A program made the position numbers and the translations under genes. From positions 23,891,001 to 23,955,000 of the forward strand of contig JALIGW010000005.1 of assembly GCA_023053685.1 (NCBI GenBank): a stretch of 64,000 nucleotides of DNA, in the 5' to 3' direction. The notes beneath the pieces are model-generated. The model searched no databases, had not been told where the DNA came from, and saw only the letters and a list, made by a program, of their open reading frames with translations. Shown one piece after another: positions 49,001 through 62,310 of this stretch (position 1 is the stretch's first letter; every line of letters begins with the position of its first letter). This stretch comes from Diadophis punctatus similis (taxonomy: Eukaryota > Chordata > Lepidosauria > Squamata > Dipsadidae).

Positions 49001-49072
49001 AAATTATAGCCTATACAGTTTGACATTGATTTGTCAAATAAATTATAGCCTATACAGTTTGACATTGATTTG
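49001..49072. repeat. Tandem duplication, 39-bp period
   Basis: 33-bp copies aaattatagcctatacagtt... at 49001-49033 and 49040-49072 are identical, separated by tcaaat. Recent local duplication. Confidence 0.95.
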
Positions 49073-51234
49073 ACTTGGGTCATTCTTCTGTTAAAGTATA
49101 AGGTCCTTCCCTTATATTATCAAGAGAATTTTTGACTAATGAACAAATAAAACATCTTTGTTTCCAATACTCCTTGTTAACATTTATATACAATTATTAA
49201 TGAAATAACAAATGAGAACATTGCCTTGAAATATGATGTCCATGTATAGATGTGATGTGTGGGGGTGTTGTTCTTTTTTTTTAAATCCAGCCATAGAATA
49301 TCCATTGTAATTTTAATTATATGCTCTTCTCATTTGCTAATTGTGAAACATTCACTATTACTTGTATAAAGAAGATAATTGGCTTCCAAAAGATGAATGA
49401 TAAACAAGGTTTTACAGAAAAGTGTTTTGGTTGAGAACAATATGGCTCATAAAAGAATTAATTTTATTTTAGTAAGTTTTAAGAAAAAAGGAAATAATAG
49501 ATGTATTTTCAGAGGCAAAAAAAGCCTGTGGCTATTTGGCAAGAAATGACTGCAATTTAAAATTCATGTTCTATTAAGAAGTTCTGATTAAATTGTAAGG
49601 ACCTTGGGAAAAGAAGAAACAAAGGAATGATAAGCTAGTTGTGCCTTGACTGCACTGTAGTTTTGTGTTGGCTTGTCTCTTGGGAAGCTAACTTTACATA
49701 GGTACCCAAAGCGCTTTTGATTTTCCTAGTATTGTACGGTCAAGGTAAACACTAACATGAGCATGCATTAATTTCAAGGTGTGAAGCATTGGCAATATTT
49801 TCTGTGAATAATATTCTTCCTATTTTGACATCTGCTGATGCTCTTCTCTCATGAGTCCTGCTCCTTACATTATGGAAATTGTCATCTGATTACAGATTGG
49901 AAAGAGACTCCTCCCACCTTCCAAGGAGTTCAGTCAGGGAGTCGAGTAGGATGCTACCAAAGGCAGAAAAGAGCCAAGCCAAGTTATAACTCCTATAGCG
50001 GAGGGGTCAGAATCACCCAACGTATTTCAGTCAAAACTGTCCCATAAACCTCAAGGAAGTTTATATTAATGAAAACACCTCTAATATTTAAAGTGGCTCT
50101 TCCTTTTAAAAAAGATTTTTCCCAACTTGGTATTCTCCCAATGTCTTGAACTTTATCTCCCATCATCCCTGTATTTAGCGAAGATTACATGAATTAAAGT
50201 CAAACACCACAAGGGGTTCACCAGTTTGGGGAAAGTCTACCTTAGAGCAAACGGCTCCAATTTAGAGGCTAAAACTCATTTCCACTTTGGCTGGGTCTCT
50301 TGAAGACTTCTGCAGTTCAAACATCACTGGATCTTCCTGTACCTATGGCCTACTAGCTGTGGATTTAACAGTCATGATCCTCGGTGAGCCTACTTTTCAG
50401 AATACATTTTATGCAAAGTGCTGCAGATTTGACTCCTTGTTAAGAAGTCAGTGCATCTGAAGTGATAACACAGGTTTGCAAAATAACTGATTTTGGAATG
50501 AATAGACAGATAATTAGATGCACAATAAAGTCCAAACAATATTGATGGAATCTCTCAAAATATGAAAAAAGACAAATAATTTTTTCTTTGTTACATTATC
50601 TAAGACTGAACAATAGAAGCAAATGATTTGTTGGAAAAAATAAAACAGTTTTTTTTAAACACACATACACATTTTGCATATGTGTGTGTATGTTCTTAGT
50701 GGAATACTAAGGACTCTGGCCCCAACACCAATACACATTTTCAGGTTACTTTTGTGTTTACTATTTATTTACTCTCTTTTGTATCTGCTTTTTGATGCAA
50801 AACAGAGTTTGTTTAACTATAACTTCTAGCAGCAGCATCCACCAAGGCCAATTGTGCTGAAGCTGTAGCTCAGAAATATATGGAAAGCTACTGTTTCTCA
50901 AATCCTTTATGGAAAGAGGGAGGGAGATGGGGGGGGGAAACAGGTTGGTAAACAGTGCCCTACAGAATTACTACTATATATGTAGTTCATCCTTTAGTAA
51001 ATGATTCTTAGAATAGGAATAGGCCTCATGGTAACCCCTAGATGATTTAAATGGTGGCTATCATAATCTCTTGTCTCTGACCAGGCTGTATACAAATAGA
51101 TAATGGAATCCAAAATACTTGAAGGTCACCAAGGTGTCTTTGTGCCTTAAAACATTTAATTTCATATTGAATTCTCTATAACATGTTATTATTCATTTTT
51201 TCTTATTACAAGATTCTAACTATATATGTGTGCA
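49073..51234. other. Unassigned sequence
   Basis: No recognised gene or repeat. Confidence 0.45.
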
Positions 51235-51255
51235 TCTCTCTCCCCCCCCCTCTCA

Positions 51256-51297
<42 letters not shown>

Positions 51298-51300
51298 TAT
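51235..51300. repeat. (CT)n-(CA)n compound microsatellite
   Basis: Runs of C, then ct units, then ca units. Clean simple repeat. Confidence 0.95.
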
Positions 51301-52560
51301 CTGGGACGGATAACCTAGTGGTTGTATGTCAATGGGAATATTGATATTTGTGGGAAACACAATGCTGCTCTGTACTTGGGATAGGTCACAATCAAAAATT
51401 CTTAATTTTCCTATCTGTAAAATGGGTATTATCATGATCTTGACATTCTTTTGACATTCCTCTGAATTCAAGACTACTGTAAAAAAGAAATCATTCAGTG
51501 TAAGCCCTCTGTAAGTTAACTGTCTGATTACCTTTAAGTTGAAATGGCTGGTGATATTCAACATGGTTTACAAACAATTACCTTGCTTGTTTCATTATTC
51601 CCATTTTTCAGAAGGAAAGCTAGAACTGATCAACAGGGACATATCTGTCCTTGCCCAATGAATTTCCAATTGATCAGGGATTCGGGCCCAGCTCATCAAA
51701 GACCAACAGTGCCATCCACTGGGCCTTGCTGACATTTATTAACATATGAAGTGGTCTAACACAAAGGGCATAAAAAGCTGGAATTTAGTAATAGATGGCT
51801 AGTTGGTTTAAAAAAGAGAGTTGGATTTCACTTGTCTGGAAGCACCTCACCCCCACCCAAAATATATTGTCAAATAAAGAAAACTGGAGGAATGAAGTAA
51901 TCACATTTATCTGTGTGTTCTGTTGGAGGGCTATGAAGAGTGGAGGGGCTGGTTATTATATGGAAGGATCCATTCACAAAGCCATTCTCAAGAGTTCTAT
52001 AATTCAAAGTACATAATAAAGGTCAGGAATGGAAAATAATAACTCCATAATTAACAAATAGCTTAATTGAGATCAACCAATATGCTCCAAAAGTATGTGT
52101 AAACTTGTGATTTCTCTAGAACTCTTTATCAGGTGAGCTGGTGCTAAAGGCAAGAGAAGGAAAGAAGCAGATAAATTTAAAAAACTCTGCCAGTTTTTAC
52201 AATAATTACGTCTAGGGCTGATGGTTACTTTTTGAAACTGCAGACTAAATGAATTACCGGTAGTCACTGGTAGATGTTGCAATTATGAAATTATTCTTGG
52301 GTCAAGAAGCAAGATTTGAATGGCATGTGTATCTCTGACATGTAAAACTCAGACGAGGGTAGAAGTATAGAAAAACATGGCTATCTTTGCATTATCAAAG
52401 TGAAAAGCTAATTCTAGTTACTGTATGTGCTATTTAAAAAACAGCAGAAGCCACATTGTATAATATTATTTAATAATTGCATGAGATGGAATATATAGAC
52501 CTCATCAAGTTATAGAAAATCAGGGAAGAATTCATTTTGGGAAATATACACTGTACACAG
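51301..52560. other. Unassigned sequence
   Basis: Nothing recognised. Confidence 0.4.
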
Positions 52561-52772
52561 TATTTTTCTCACCGCTGAATGGCATTTTGTTGGATAGGCG
52601 GCATTGTTCAAGTCTGTCAAGATCTTTCTGTGTTCAAGTGTTGGCTATTCCCTCATTCTTGGTGTTGTCTGCAAATATGATGAGTTCTCCTTCTATCCCC
52701 TCATCTAAATAGTTTATGAAGATGTTGAAGAGTACCAGGGCTAAGACAGAACCATGGGGTACCCCACTGGGG
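52561..52772 (-). mobile_element. CR1 LINE RT fragment
   Basis: On the minus strand the sequence aligns to the CR1 at 41550-41660: GVPHGSVL..., [24 protein letters not shown] (ADD changed to ADN). It is short and carries a stop. Confidence 0.8.
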
Positions 52773-53730
52773 CTAATATTTAATTTCCTCCAGCATTTGC
52801 TTCAAAATGTTTATGGAGAGGAAGTCAAAACAAGGTATTAAAACTCAAATAAGTGCACAGGGCTGTTCAGTTAGTTTCCTTGCTCAGCATTGCCAGTGTC
52901 AACCTTGTCATATTGAGTTGTAAGTCTACAAATAAGTGAGGTTCTATTCATAGTATTATCTCCATTAGTAATCAAAGCTGTTGGTCTCCAATTTACTTTC
53001 AAAGCACTCATGACAACTAGAGACAGAATCTATCTCATTCACTAGTCCAGAGCGAGCAAGGCTGAATATTTTCAATCTATATTTCTATATTTGGGAAAGA
53101 CTAAAGAACAAAATGTGGACAAAAATTTAAGTTATCCAATCTACCCCTTTAAAAATTAGTGTCTCTAAAATCTGATTTTTTTTTCATTTGAAGGATCTTT
53201 TTTTTCAGGAGTACTGTAAACTGCAATGTTCTTAGGCACTCATTCTATTCTTTTTCATTTATCCCAAACTGAAATACATTAACCCAGAAATATCAGTCTG
53301 AACATTTCAGTGATCTTACTATCAGCCGCATTCCCCGCAGACCCAAGACAGAATACAAGTTGTCTGTCCTCTAGGTCTAGGATGAATGAGACTGCTGAGT
53401 TATTCTATGAGTATTTCAGCTAGTAGCATAAGAGGAATTGGGGCTATGAACTTTAAGAAACCTAAGACAAAAATAATTGGTGACATAATTATCTTGATGT
53501 TATAGAATGAATAGTTACTGTATTGCTTCTCTTCATACACACACACACATTCATTGTTATAAACTTTACAGAGATATAGCTTGCTAGATATCTTAAAATT
53601 ACAGCTTTTTAATACTAAAATAGAAACACACCCAAAATATGTTGCAAAATTAACATTACAATGAAACTTAGGGCAATTTACCAAAACATTATGCTTCAGA
53701 AATCTTACTCAATGTCACATCAACCATTAT
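52773..53730. other. Unassigned sequence
   Basis: Nothing recognised. Confidence 0.4.
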
Positions 53731-53970
53731 GAGCTGAGGTGGTGCAGCGGTTAGAGAGCAGTACTGCAGGCTACTTTAGCTGACTATGATCATTTGAGTT
53801 CAGCTGTTCAAATCTCACCGGCTCAAGGTTGACTCAGCCTTCCATCCTTCCGAGGTAGGTAAAATGAGGACCCAGATTGTTGGGGGCAATGTAAATATAT
53901 ATATTGCTTAATGGTGTAAACCACTTAGAGAGTGCTTGCACTATGAGGTGGTATATAAATCTCACTAGTA
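53731..53970 (+). mobile_element. SINE (GCTATT-tail family), copy 4, with different tail
   Basis: Head gagctgaggtggtgcagcgg, box B-like gttcaaatctc, body aggacccagattgttggggg. Instead of GCTATT its tail becomes (AAAT)n (53971-54047). The end diverges (tatataaatctcactag). Confidence 0.85.
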
Positions 53971-54045
<75 letters not shown>

Positions 54046-54047
54046 AT
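53971..54047. repeat. (AAAT)n microsatellite at a SINE 3' end
   Basis: About 19 perfect aaat units immediately after the SINE, an expanded poly(A)-like tail. Confidence 0.95.
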
Positions 54048-55177
54048 CATGCCAAATGGTAACATTAAGATTACATCATTACATAGTACTAAACCACAAG
54101 CAGCAATTTTTTTTTTTGCAGCTGGGAACCACACTTTTTAACTTTAAGTAGTAATGAAAGACTACGATAGATGAGAACGTAATGCTACAATGACACTAGG
54201 CTAGGATTTGTAATCCTTCTCTCAACCCTTTTGGAGAGAAAAAATTAACATTTTAAACATCCAGCCAACCATTCATTCTTTAATTTCCCCCTGGAAATAA
54301 ACACGAAACTGAGCTTTGTTTATTGGCTGATATATCAGTGAATTTGGATGATGTGATCTAGAAGGAAACTTTGAAAGCCACAAAGTAGTATATAAAGTAT
54401 GTATCCATATATAACTCCTTTGTTGCCATAATAATTCAATGTGCCTGTCTTTCATAATATTCAGCATAGTGTAAGCATGGAGCTTTTCTTGTCAGATTAC
54501 ACAGAAATTAGTAGCAGAAAGTAATAGTCAAATGCATCTAATTCAATGATTCACAGGGAAAATCTTTCATGATGAAACGTTTAATGAGTCTAATAATTCT
54601 GTACTCTTCTGCATTGCTTGTCTAACTTCGTGTGGAAGAACCAATCTATTATAATTAAATTATTGGTAAAAGCCAATATAAATTGGTTAAATAAAAGCAA
54701 TATCTATATTGTAAAGTCTATAATGCAGCAGATGCATTAAAATTTACTATCTCATAACATTAGATTGGACTATTGCATTCCCAATACATGGTCTAATTGA
54801 GCTCTCTGGTATTCAAAGGCAGTGAATATTTAGCTTCCCTAGGCTGCTATAACTATACCAAACAAAAACCTAGGGCCCAAATTAAAACAAAAAGTAGTCA
54901 TGACTTCCCATGATATATAACTAAGAGAACAGAAAAGAACAGAAAATCTGTAATACATTAAATTCCTTTTCTTCCTTCCATTTTTTTTTAATAGTTGGTA
55001 AGCTAAAATATCTACACAACATATAGTGCTAATTCAGAATGATGGGTGGGCATAACATGAAATATGTATCCCCCTCATTCTAGTGATGTGATAACTGAAT
55101 TATTTACTATAATCTGGTTATTTGGTTTTAACTTACTGTCCTATGGAAAATTGGCTGTGTTCACACAAAATCTTACA
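54048..55177. other. Unassigned sequence
   Basis: Nothing recognised. Confidence 0.4.
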
Positions 55178-55461
55178 TCAGGAGCTCCATCTCTCTGGAA
55201 CCAACTCCCACCAGAAATCTGGACTATCCCCACTCTACTGGCCTTCCGCAAAGCCGTGAAGACATGGCTCTTCCTGCAGGCGGGGTGAAAAGAGATCCTA
55301 TTCCCCCATGGATGATTGGTTTTCTTTTTTAAATTTTGTAATTTTTAAATTTGTTTTATTATATTTCTTATTGTTCTTATTCTGCTGTACGCCGCCCTGA
55401 GTCTTACGGGATTGGGCGTCCTATAAGAACTTTTAATTAAATTTAATTAAATTAATTAAAC
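55178..55461 (+). mobile_element. L2 LINE 3' end, short
   Basis: GAPSLWNQLPPEI then FRKAVKTWLFLQAG in frame from about 55178, then the 3' UTR with cgccctgagtcttacgggat and (TTAA/AATT)-rich tail. Only the extreme 3' end is present. Confidence 0.85.
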
Positions 55462-58224
55462 CAAAGTTTGTTGAACAAGTATCCTAGTTCATGCAAAAAG
55501 TGATGCTACTATAGATGGGATAACTGACCACACAAGTTTTTTTAAAATAGTGTACTCTTATGTACAAAGCAGGCCCAAACAATCAAATCTTGAATATTCA
55601 TTACTGACTTTATTTAACATCTTAGATATATTTATTTATGGCCCTAACCTTGTTTCTATAACCTTAAATTTTCATATCCCAGTCAGTAATTTGGAAGGTG
55701 AAGCCCAGCACATCTGGAAAACATTTTGTTTGTTTATCAGATTGATATCATGTCTTTTCTCCAGAAACTTGTTTGAATTCCTACACCACCATCCTACTCT
55801 GGACTGAGAGAGACTAAATGATCTCAAGGCAGCCAGGGAGCTCCTAAGGCTGAAGGTGAAGCTGGGTCACTTCAATCCTAGTCCATTACCACACCACATT
55901 AGTGAAGGTGGCCCTAATCAGAAGATAGGAGAAACTGTTTAACATTCGGCAAGTTTGTTCTCCATACTATCAGATATGTAACAATGCCATAGTCCAAACA
56001 TTTGACAGAAGTTAGTAAATAAAAGAGAAAAGAAAATCAGCCTAATCAAGAGAAAGTCATATATACTTTTTTTTGTTTGTTATCTCTGGAGAGATTTCCA
56101 ACTATAACAATGTATAGCTTTGAGCTTCTGACAGATGCTAATGAACTGTTGTTTACATGTTTGATTTACTGCCTAAACAAAGATAAGACATGCTCTTGAA
56201 AACACATTGAATGCACAATCCAAACACATCCATTAAATCTGTCACAATAAACATGACAGCTTTCTTCTAACCTAACAACTGGCATGCCTCATTTACATAT
56301 TAATGAGAAAACTGGGATCAGGAAGCACAAATTGCTTCTGTCTTGTGAAGGGGAAGTTACTGATCGACAGACAGCAGTGTACTCCCGAGCGTAAATACCA
56401 CAAGTAAATACCTCTGCCATTTTAATAGATCTTACTTTTATTTGCAGAATCAAATCAATTGTTATTGAGTCATTGTTTCTGATACATTACAGAGGTAGAT
56501 GCCAGAGTTATATTACCATCCTTATATATTGTATCCCTCTCTATTCACCCAAAGACTATAAATATTTACACATACAAGATTTACCCAAGATGTTAGCAAT
56601 TCACATGTACAAGAGATAAGTATTATGTTATGCCTTTGTAATTAGCTTTTAAATATCTTTGACACTATTTAAAAAAATCAAGCAAATCTATAAAAACTAT
56701 TCCTTCTACTAAAAAAAAGGCTAACAAATTCTTCAGAGAAGCAGAAAGTTGAATTGTTCGGCATCTTGGCCTTTTTTTAAGCTGTATCTGACTCTACAAA
56801 TGTTGCTCCCTAAGGAAGTGCAGGGGAATTTTCTGAAGAGTAAAGCAATATTTTATGACGGTAACAGAAGCACAAATCTATCTTATCTACTGTACAAATA
56901 ATGAGCTGACTTTAGCCTAGGGAAAAGATCTTCAGCATAAGTGATGCTTATTGGGAAAATACTGCAAATGTCACAATACAATATGATGAGCACTATAACT
57001 AAAATATTGTTCGACAGCCAAATTTACTCTCTGACTTCTATTGGCATAAATGTAAGTTATACATGGGAGCTGTCCAAATGAGTAGTATTTGGAGGGGAAA
57101 GGATAAATTAGATTATTAAAATTCTTGGTATCTGAGACTGAATTGTAGGCCCTACTGGGGCTCTTACAAGAGCTTGTTTCTGTAAAGATTTACCCATGGA
57201 CAATTTCTGTTTTACTCGCTGTGATTTACATACCCATTGGCTACAAATGCACACACCTCGCTTCAAAGATGAGCAATGTGTGGTTTATCAGAAGTTATTA
57301 ATCCCTAACAGGCCTCACTAATGATGTGGGATGATGGGAGTTACATTCAGCAATATTTGGAGGGGCATGCAAAACCCACCGTTACTAACAACATATCCAG
57401 AGGAAAATCTTATTGCACTCGATAGATTATTTCTAAGTAGAATATATAGTCCAACTGAACTCTTCAAAATTATCAGCATAATCCAATATAGACATCTATT
57501 CAAAAATTCCATTAAATTCAATGAAGCTTATTCCCAGGAAAGTAGACATAGAACTGTTGCTTGCAGGTGCAATTACAGCAAGGATTTTTGAATCTGAGTC
57601 AAATATATTCCACTCAAAACTATTCACAAATAATCTAAGCTCTGATTTAGGGTATCTCTCACTCTTGGAAGTCTCTGGCTGTTAATTTTGAGGGGCAATC
57701 GTTCCACGAGGATCTGAATTTCTATATTTTTCTCATCTGCCTTGTATGATGCAGAATATTTCAGGTGCCCACCGGTTTCTAGTTGTATTTAAAATCACCT
57801 TGCATTTTACTAAAATGCATTAATATTTCATAGACTGAGTGAAATGTAACATAATGTTCCATTTAATAACTTAAAGCAATCACTTGAATTTAAAAGAATT
57901 GTTTCTTTTTTTATTTTGCTCTTACGCTACTCTACTCAAACCAAATATAAACAAGCCTGCCCTTGTTCATAAACTGACTAATTAAATGAGGCTTAATTGG
58001 CTCCCATTGATTAATCAATTAAAGATTTAAGTCAATTAATATAGCAATTAAACTAATGGTACATCCCTAACAGTACCATAACAACAATATTTTATATACA
58101 TTTTAAAATATAAGATTTAACTGGTGAAACCTTTAAAAATCGTGCCAACTTATGTAAATGAAAGAAGTGTTTATCAAGTGCATAATTATACAATTTTTAC
58201 AATCCAAAAATTGTAGCTCTTATT
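55462..58224. other. Unassigned sequence
   Basis: No gene recognised. 57930-58080 is rich in attaatt-type sites and free of repeats; 56230-56360 likewise. Both are candidates for conserved noncoding DNA. Confidence 0.35.
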
Positions 58225-58447
58225 ATAGCAATAGCAATAGCACTTAGACTTATATACCGCTTCATAGTGCTTTATAGCCCTCTCTAAGCGGTTTACAGAG
58301 TTCAGCATATTGCCCCCAACAATCTGGGTCCTCATTTTACCGACCTCAGAAGGATGGAAGGCTGAGTCAACCTTGAGCCGGTGAGATTTGAACAGTTGAA
58401 CTGCTGAACTGCAGTGCTGCACTTTAACCACTGCGCCACCTCGGCTC
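58225..58447 (-). mobile_element. SINE (GCTATT tail), copy 5
   Basis: Minus-strand copy: tail (atagcaatagcaatagcac), body and tRNA-like head ending gccacctcggctcc. Nearly as clean as the copy at 35465. Confidence 0.9.
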
Positions 58448-58654
58448 CTTCCTTATTGTTCCCTTTCCAACAGCTTCTCCTAGCCTTTCCTACAGACAGG
58501 CAGAGGACAGCCTGTCAATTTGGATATCACAAGACAGAAGCAGTAGAGGAGACATATTCAGTTGCATCCAAACCAATCCCTTTCTTCAGCATCTCATTCT
58601 ACTCCTACATTGAAAATCTCCTGCGGAAGATTATCAGTTTGGCTACATGGGCCT

Positions 58655-58785
58655 CAGCGGTGGGTTGCTCCTGGTTCGGCCCGGTTCTGCGAACTGGTAG
58701 CGGCGGCGGCGGGAGGCTCCGCCATCTACCCGAGATGCTTCTGCACACGAGAACTGGTAATTAAGGATTTTAGAACCCACTGCTG
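58655..58785. mobile_element. hAT MITE (cagcggtgggttg family), copy 2
   Basis: 131 bp, ends cagcggtgggttgct and tagaacccactgctg, with perfect 8-bp duplication atgggcct at 58647-58654 and 58786-58793. Internally deleted relative of 32310-32513. Confidence 0.94.
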
Positions 58786-58844
58786 ATGGGCCTTACCAAC
58801 TAGTAACTAGAAAGTGGTGTTTGCTCACATTATACTAGTAGCTT

Positions 58845-59280
58845 GCCTGTCAGTGTTGGTTGGGAGTGCCTTGGTGGATATTTAAATAGGCTGTTGTTAA
58901 CTGCTAACTTGTTTGTCTGCTTTGGTATTTCTTTGATTTGGCACTTTTTTTTTTGCTTCCTAATTGTTGGTCTAATGTTAATCTTGATGTTAATCTCTGC
59001 TCATTTGGCTATTGATTGAAGAGTCCTTCTGGTCTTTTTTGTTCCCTTTTTGGCTTTTCGATTGTCTCTTTTGACTGGCAATGTAGATGTTGTTTATGTC
59101 TATGTTCCTGTTGATGGCTGATTTGTCTAAGTGCCAGGCTTCCAGGAATTCTCTAGTGTTTTTTGGATTTGGCTTGTCCTAGGGTGCTCACAATTTCCCT
59201 ATTGAAACTATGGCCAAGTCTCTTCATGTCTTATGAAATTAAGGAATTTTCATCCTTAATGAAAAGTTTGCCCAGGGGAA
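58845..59280 (-). mobile_element. Possible Penelope-like element C-terminal relic
   Basis: The minus strand gives phrases like REFLEAWHLD and INRNIDINN with frame breaks, which recall the GIY-YIG C-terminal region of Penelope-like retroelements (EAW...N.IN.). Much decayed, assigned by pattern only. Confidence 0.4.
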
Positions 59281-60731
59281 CTTGATAGGAAAAAAAAACT
59301 GTTGCAAGCTAACCACACTTTTCCTTTCCCCAATGAATCAATAAAAATTAATGGCAGGCCTTACACCCAATAGGACTTAATGGCAATACTGTTTTACACC
59401 TGTATATTTTCTATGCAAATTCTATGCATTTGGACTTCAAGGTAGGAGTTGGTAATGTTTTGATCAATGGGAATCACATTCCAAAGGGTGAAGGAAACTG
59501 GCAAGGGTACCAATGGCATCACTGAAGTGAGCAACACTGGGATTGAGGGAGGAGCCCAGAAGGGCAATACAGAAGTTTATTTTTCTGTTGCATAGGATTG
59601 TTTTGGCTTGTTAAGGCGCTACTCCTTTCTGAATCTTTGGATAATTAAAAACAACTAGAATATGCTCTTTGCAGATAAAATGACTTACTTCCATTATGCT
59701 TTCTGTTCCATGCTGAGAACAACTCAACCATGAAGAGGAAGCAAAGTTATGTATGAAACACTCTTAGAGTTACAGTTAAGGTTAGAGTTAGCCTTCTACT
59801 GCTGTGAAAAGCAAATTCAATTGAAAAATAACTGTAAAACAAGACACAAAAGCAGCAACCTCAAAAATAAAACACAGATTTCAAGACTTATGCAAAACTG
59901 GACAAGTTAAGCCTTCGCATTAAATGATACAGTTTAACATTGTTTTGGGTTATTGTTTGTTTTCAATGAAAGGGTTTCATTTTATAAAGTTGCAGAGCTT
60001 CATGATTGTTTTATTCGTGGTTTGAATTATATCAAATATGTAGGCACCTCATTAGAATTTACCACCAAATTCTGTGAATGGAAATTGCATGGGACAAAAA
60101 CATTTAAGGCTTCATTTCTCCATTCCATGTCTGTCCTCTTATGTTTTTAATTCCTTGTCAATAATATTATGATACCCTCAATCTTTTAAGTCAGTTGGTA
60201 ACACCATTTGAGTCCTACCTTGATTTTATTGCTGTTCAATGAATTTTCCCAAAAGGTAGTGTCTCCTCTTTCCATCTGTTTCGTTTGGGGATTGTATTCC
60301 CTTTCCCTTTGCAAATAATAAAAGAAAAAGAAAATTAATTTCAGCGCAATGCAGACACTTTTACCCGACGAGAGGGATTCCAAAATGAGAAAGGAAGAGG
60401 TTCAATTTGCCTAAGCCATGTCTGGTGGTTCCTTTCCAGATTGAGATATTTGTTCTTACAGCGATCATTGTCATTGCCGTAATCCTTATCATCCAAATAA
60501 TAGCTAAGTCAGCTGCGTGGTACATCTATATTGCAACATAATTTGAAACTGTCTTGTTTTAAAACGATGGTTAAAGTATACAGCAAACTAAAAATGTCAT
60601 TGTTGATAGTCAAAAAGTTATAGGCAAAAGCTTATATTAAAATGTTTCAAAATTATTGAAATTGCTAAACAGTTGATGCCTGTTACTAATGCAATTGTAA
60701 AAGATGACTCTTCTGGAGCTATCTGGTGACC
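59281..60731. other. Unassigned sequence
   Basis: Nothing recognised. Confidence 0.4.
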
Positions 60732-61479
60732 TACCATATTTTTCAGAGTATAAGACGCACTGGAGTATAAGATGCACCTTAGTTTTTGGGGAGGAAAATA
60801 GGGGAAAAAAATCTACCTACCAGGTATTCATCTGGCTAGCGTCCTTAGTCTGTTCAGCTTCAGCACATTATTTTATCCCCTGGTTAGGGCTGAAAAGACC
60901 TTTTTCGGAGGAGTAGGAATGAAAACAAGCCTGCAAAGACTCAGGGCTGGTAAAAAAAACTACTTCCAGGGAGTAGGAATAAAAAAAATGCTGCAAGCCG
61001 GTAAGATCCTTAGCACCTTGTTAGGGCTGAAAAGACCCTTTTCAGAGGAGTAGGAATGAAAACAAGCCTGCAAAGACTTAGGGCAGGAAAAACTACTTCG
61101 GAGGGAGTAGGAATTAAAATAAGATCATTAGCACCTCGTTAGGGCTGAAAAGACCTTTTTCAGAGGAGTAGGAATGAAAACAAGCCTGCAAAGACTTAGG
61201 GCAGGAAAAACTACTTCGGAGGGAGTAGGAATTAAAAAATGCTGCAAGCCAGTAAGATCGTTAGCACCTCGTTAGGGTTGAAAAAATCTTTTTCAGAGGG
61301 AGTAGGAATGAAAACAAGCCTGCAAAGACGGAGTAGGAAGCCGGGAAGATCGTTAGCACCTCCTTAGGGCTGGGGGAAAAAGCGTTGTAAAAGCTACATT
61401 CGGAGTATAAGACGCACCCAAATTTTCAGCCTCTTTTAGGGAGGAAAAAGGTGCGTCTTATACTCTGAAAAATACAGTA
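60732..61479. mobile_element. TIR element with internal repeats, copy B
   Basis: Ends taccatatttttcagagtat and ctctgaaaaatacagta, TA at both outermost positions. Interior holds about four tandem units (starting 60883, 61021, 61139, 61272; lengths near 138, 118, 133, 91) of ttagggctgaaaagac-type sequence. Opposite in orientation to copy A. Confidence 0.8.
60883..61370. repeat. Tandem repeat inside the TIR element, ~4 units
   Basis: Units begin ttagggctgaaaagac and each includes caagcctgcaaagac and often gctgcaagcc. Units 2 and 3 are the most alike. Confidence 0.9.
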
Positions 61480-61538
61480 TATGCTCAAAAGGGGAAACTG
61501 GGATGAGACCATAATGTGACACTATATGCAATGGTATA

Positions 61539-61775
61539 GGAGCCCTGATGGCGCAGTGGTTAGAATGCAGTATTGCAGACAAATTCTGCTCACTGCCTGA
61601 AGTTAGATCCTGACAGGGCTCAGGGCTGACTCAGCTTTCCATCCTTCCGAGGTTGGTAAAATGAGGACCCAGATCATTGGGGGGGAAATATACAAATAAT
61701 GCTGACATTGTAAACCACCCAGAGAATGATGTAAAACACTATGGGGTGATATGCAAGTCTAAATGCTATTGCTAT
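61539..61775 (+). mobile_element. SINE (GCTATT tail), copy 6, diverged
   Basis: Head ggagccctgatggcgcagtg, body aggttggtaaaatgaggacc, tail tgctattgctat. The head variant matches 7014-7050 (gttagaatgcagtattgcag). Confidence 0.85.
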
Positions 61776-62126
61776 GTGGGGATAACCGTGGGAGACAGGG
61801 GTGGAAGTGGATGGGGAAAGAGATACTATCTAGAAATTACCTGCCAAGCTTATCGGGCTATAAAAAGGGACAGTGGAAAATTTATATTTTTAGATTTGCA
61901 ATATTATATTAATATAGCCTTACAATAAAGTAGAATTAGCTCATCTGGTCATATTTCCTGTCTGCTGTACCTGGGATGGCTGACACTAGCTTAAGTACTT
62001 TGGTTCCATGTTTTTTTTCCCCCTCCTTGATTAAAATCATGAGGACGGTTCAGTTGAACATGTATTTGTCTTGTGACTAGTTTTACAAATGATCTTAAAA
62101 ACTTAGTAGCCACAAGATAGTGCACA

Positions 62127-62310
<184 letters not shown>

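Noticed and set aside
60883..61370. CRISPR-like repeat array
   Set aside because: Units are directly adjacent with no spacers, in a eukaryotic TIR element.
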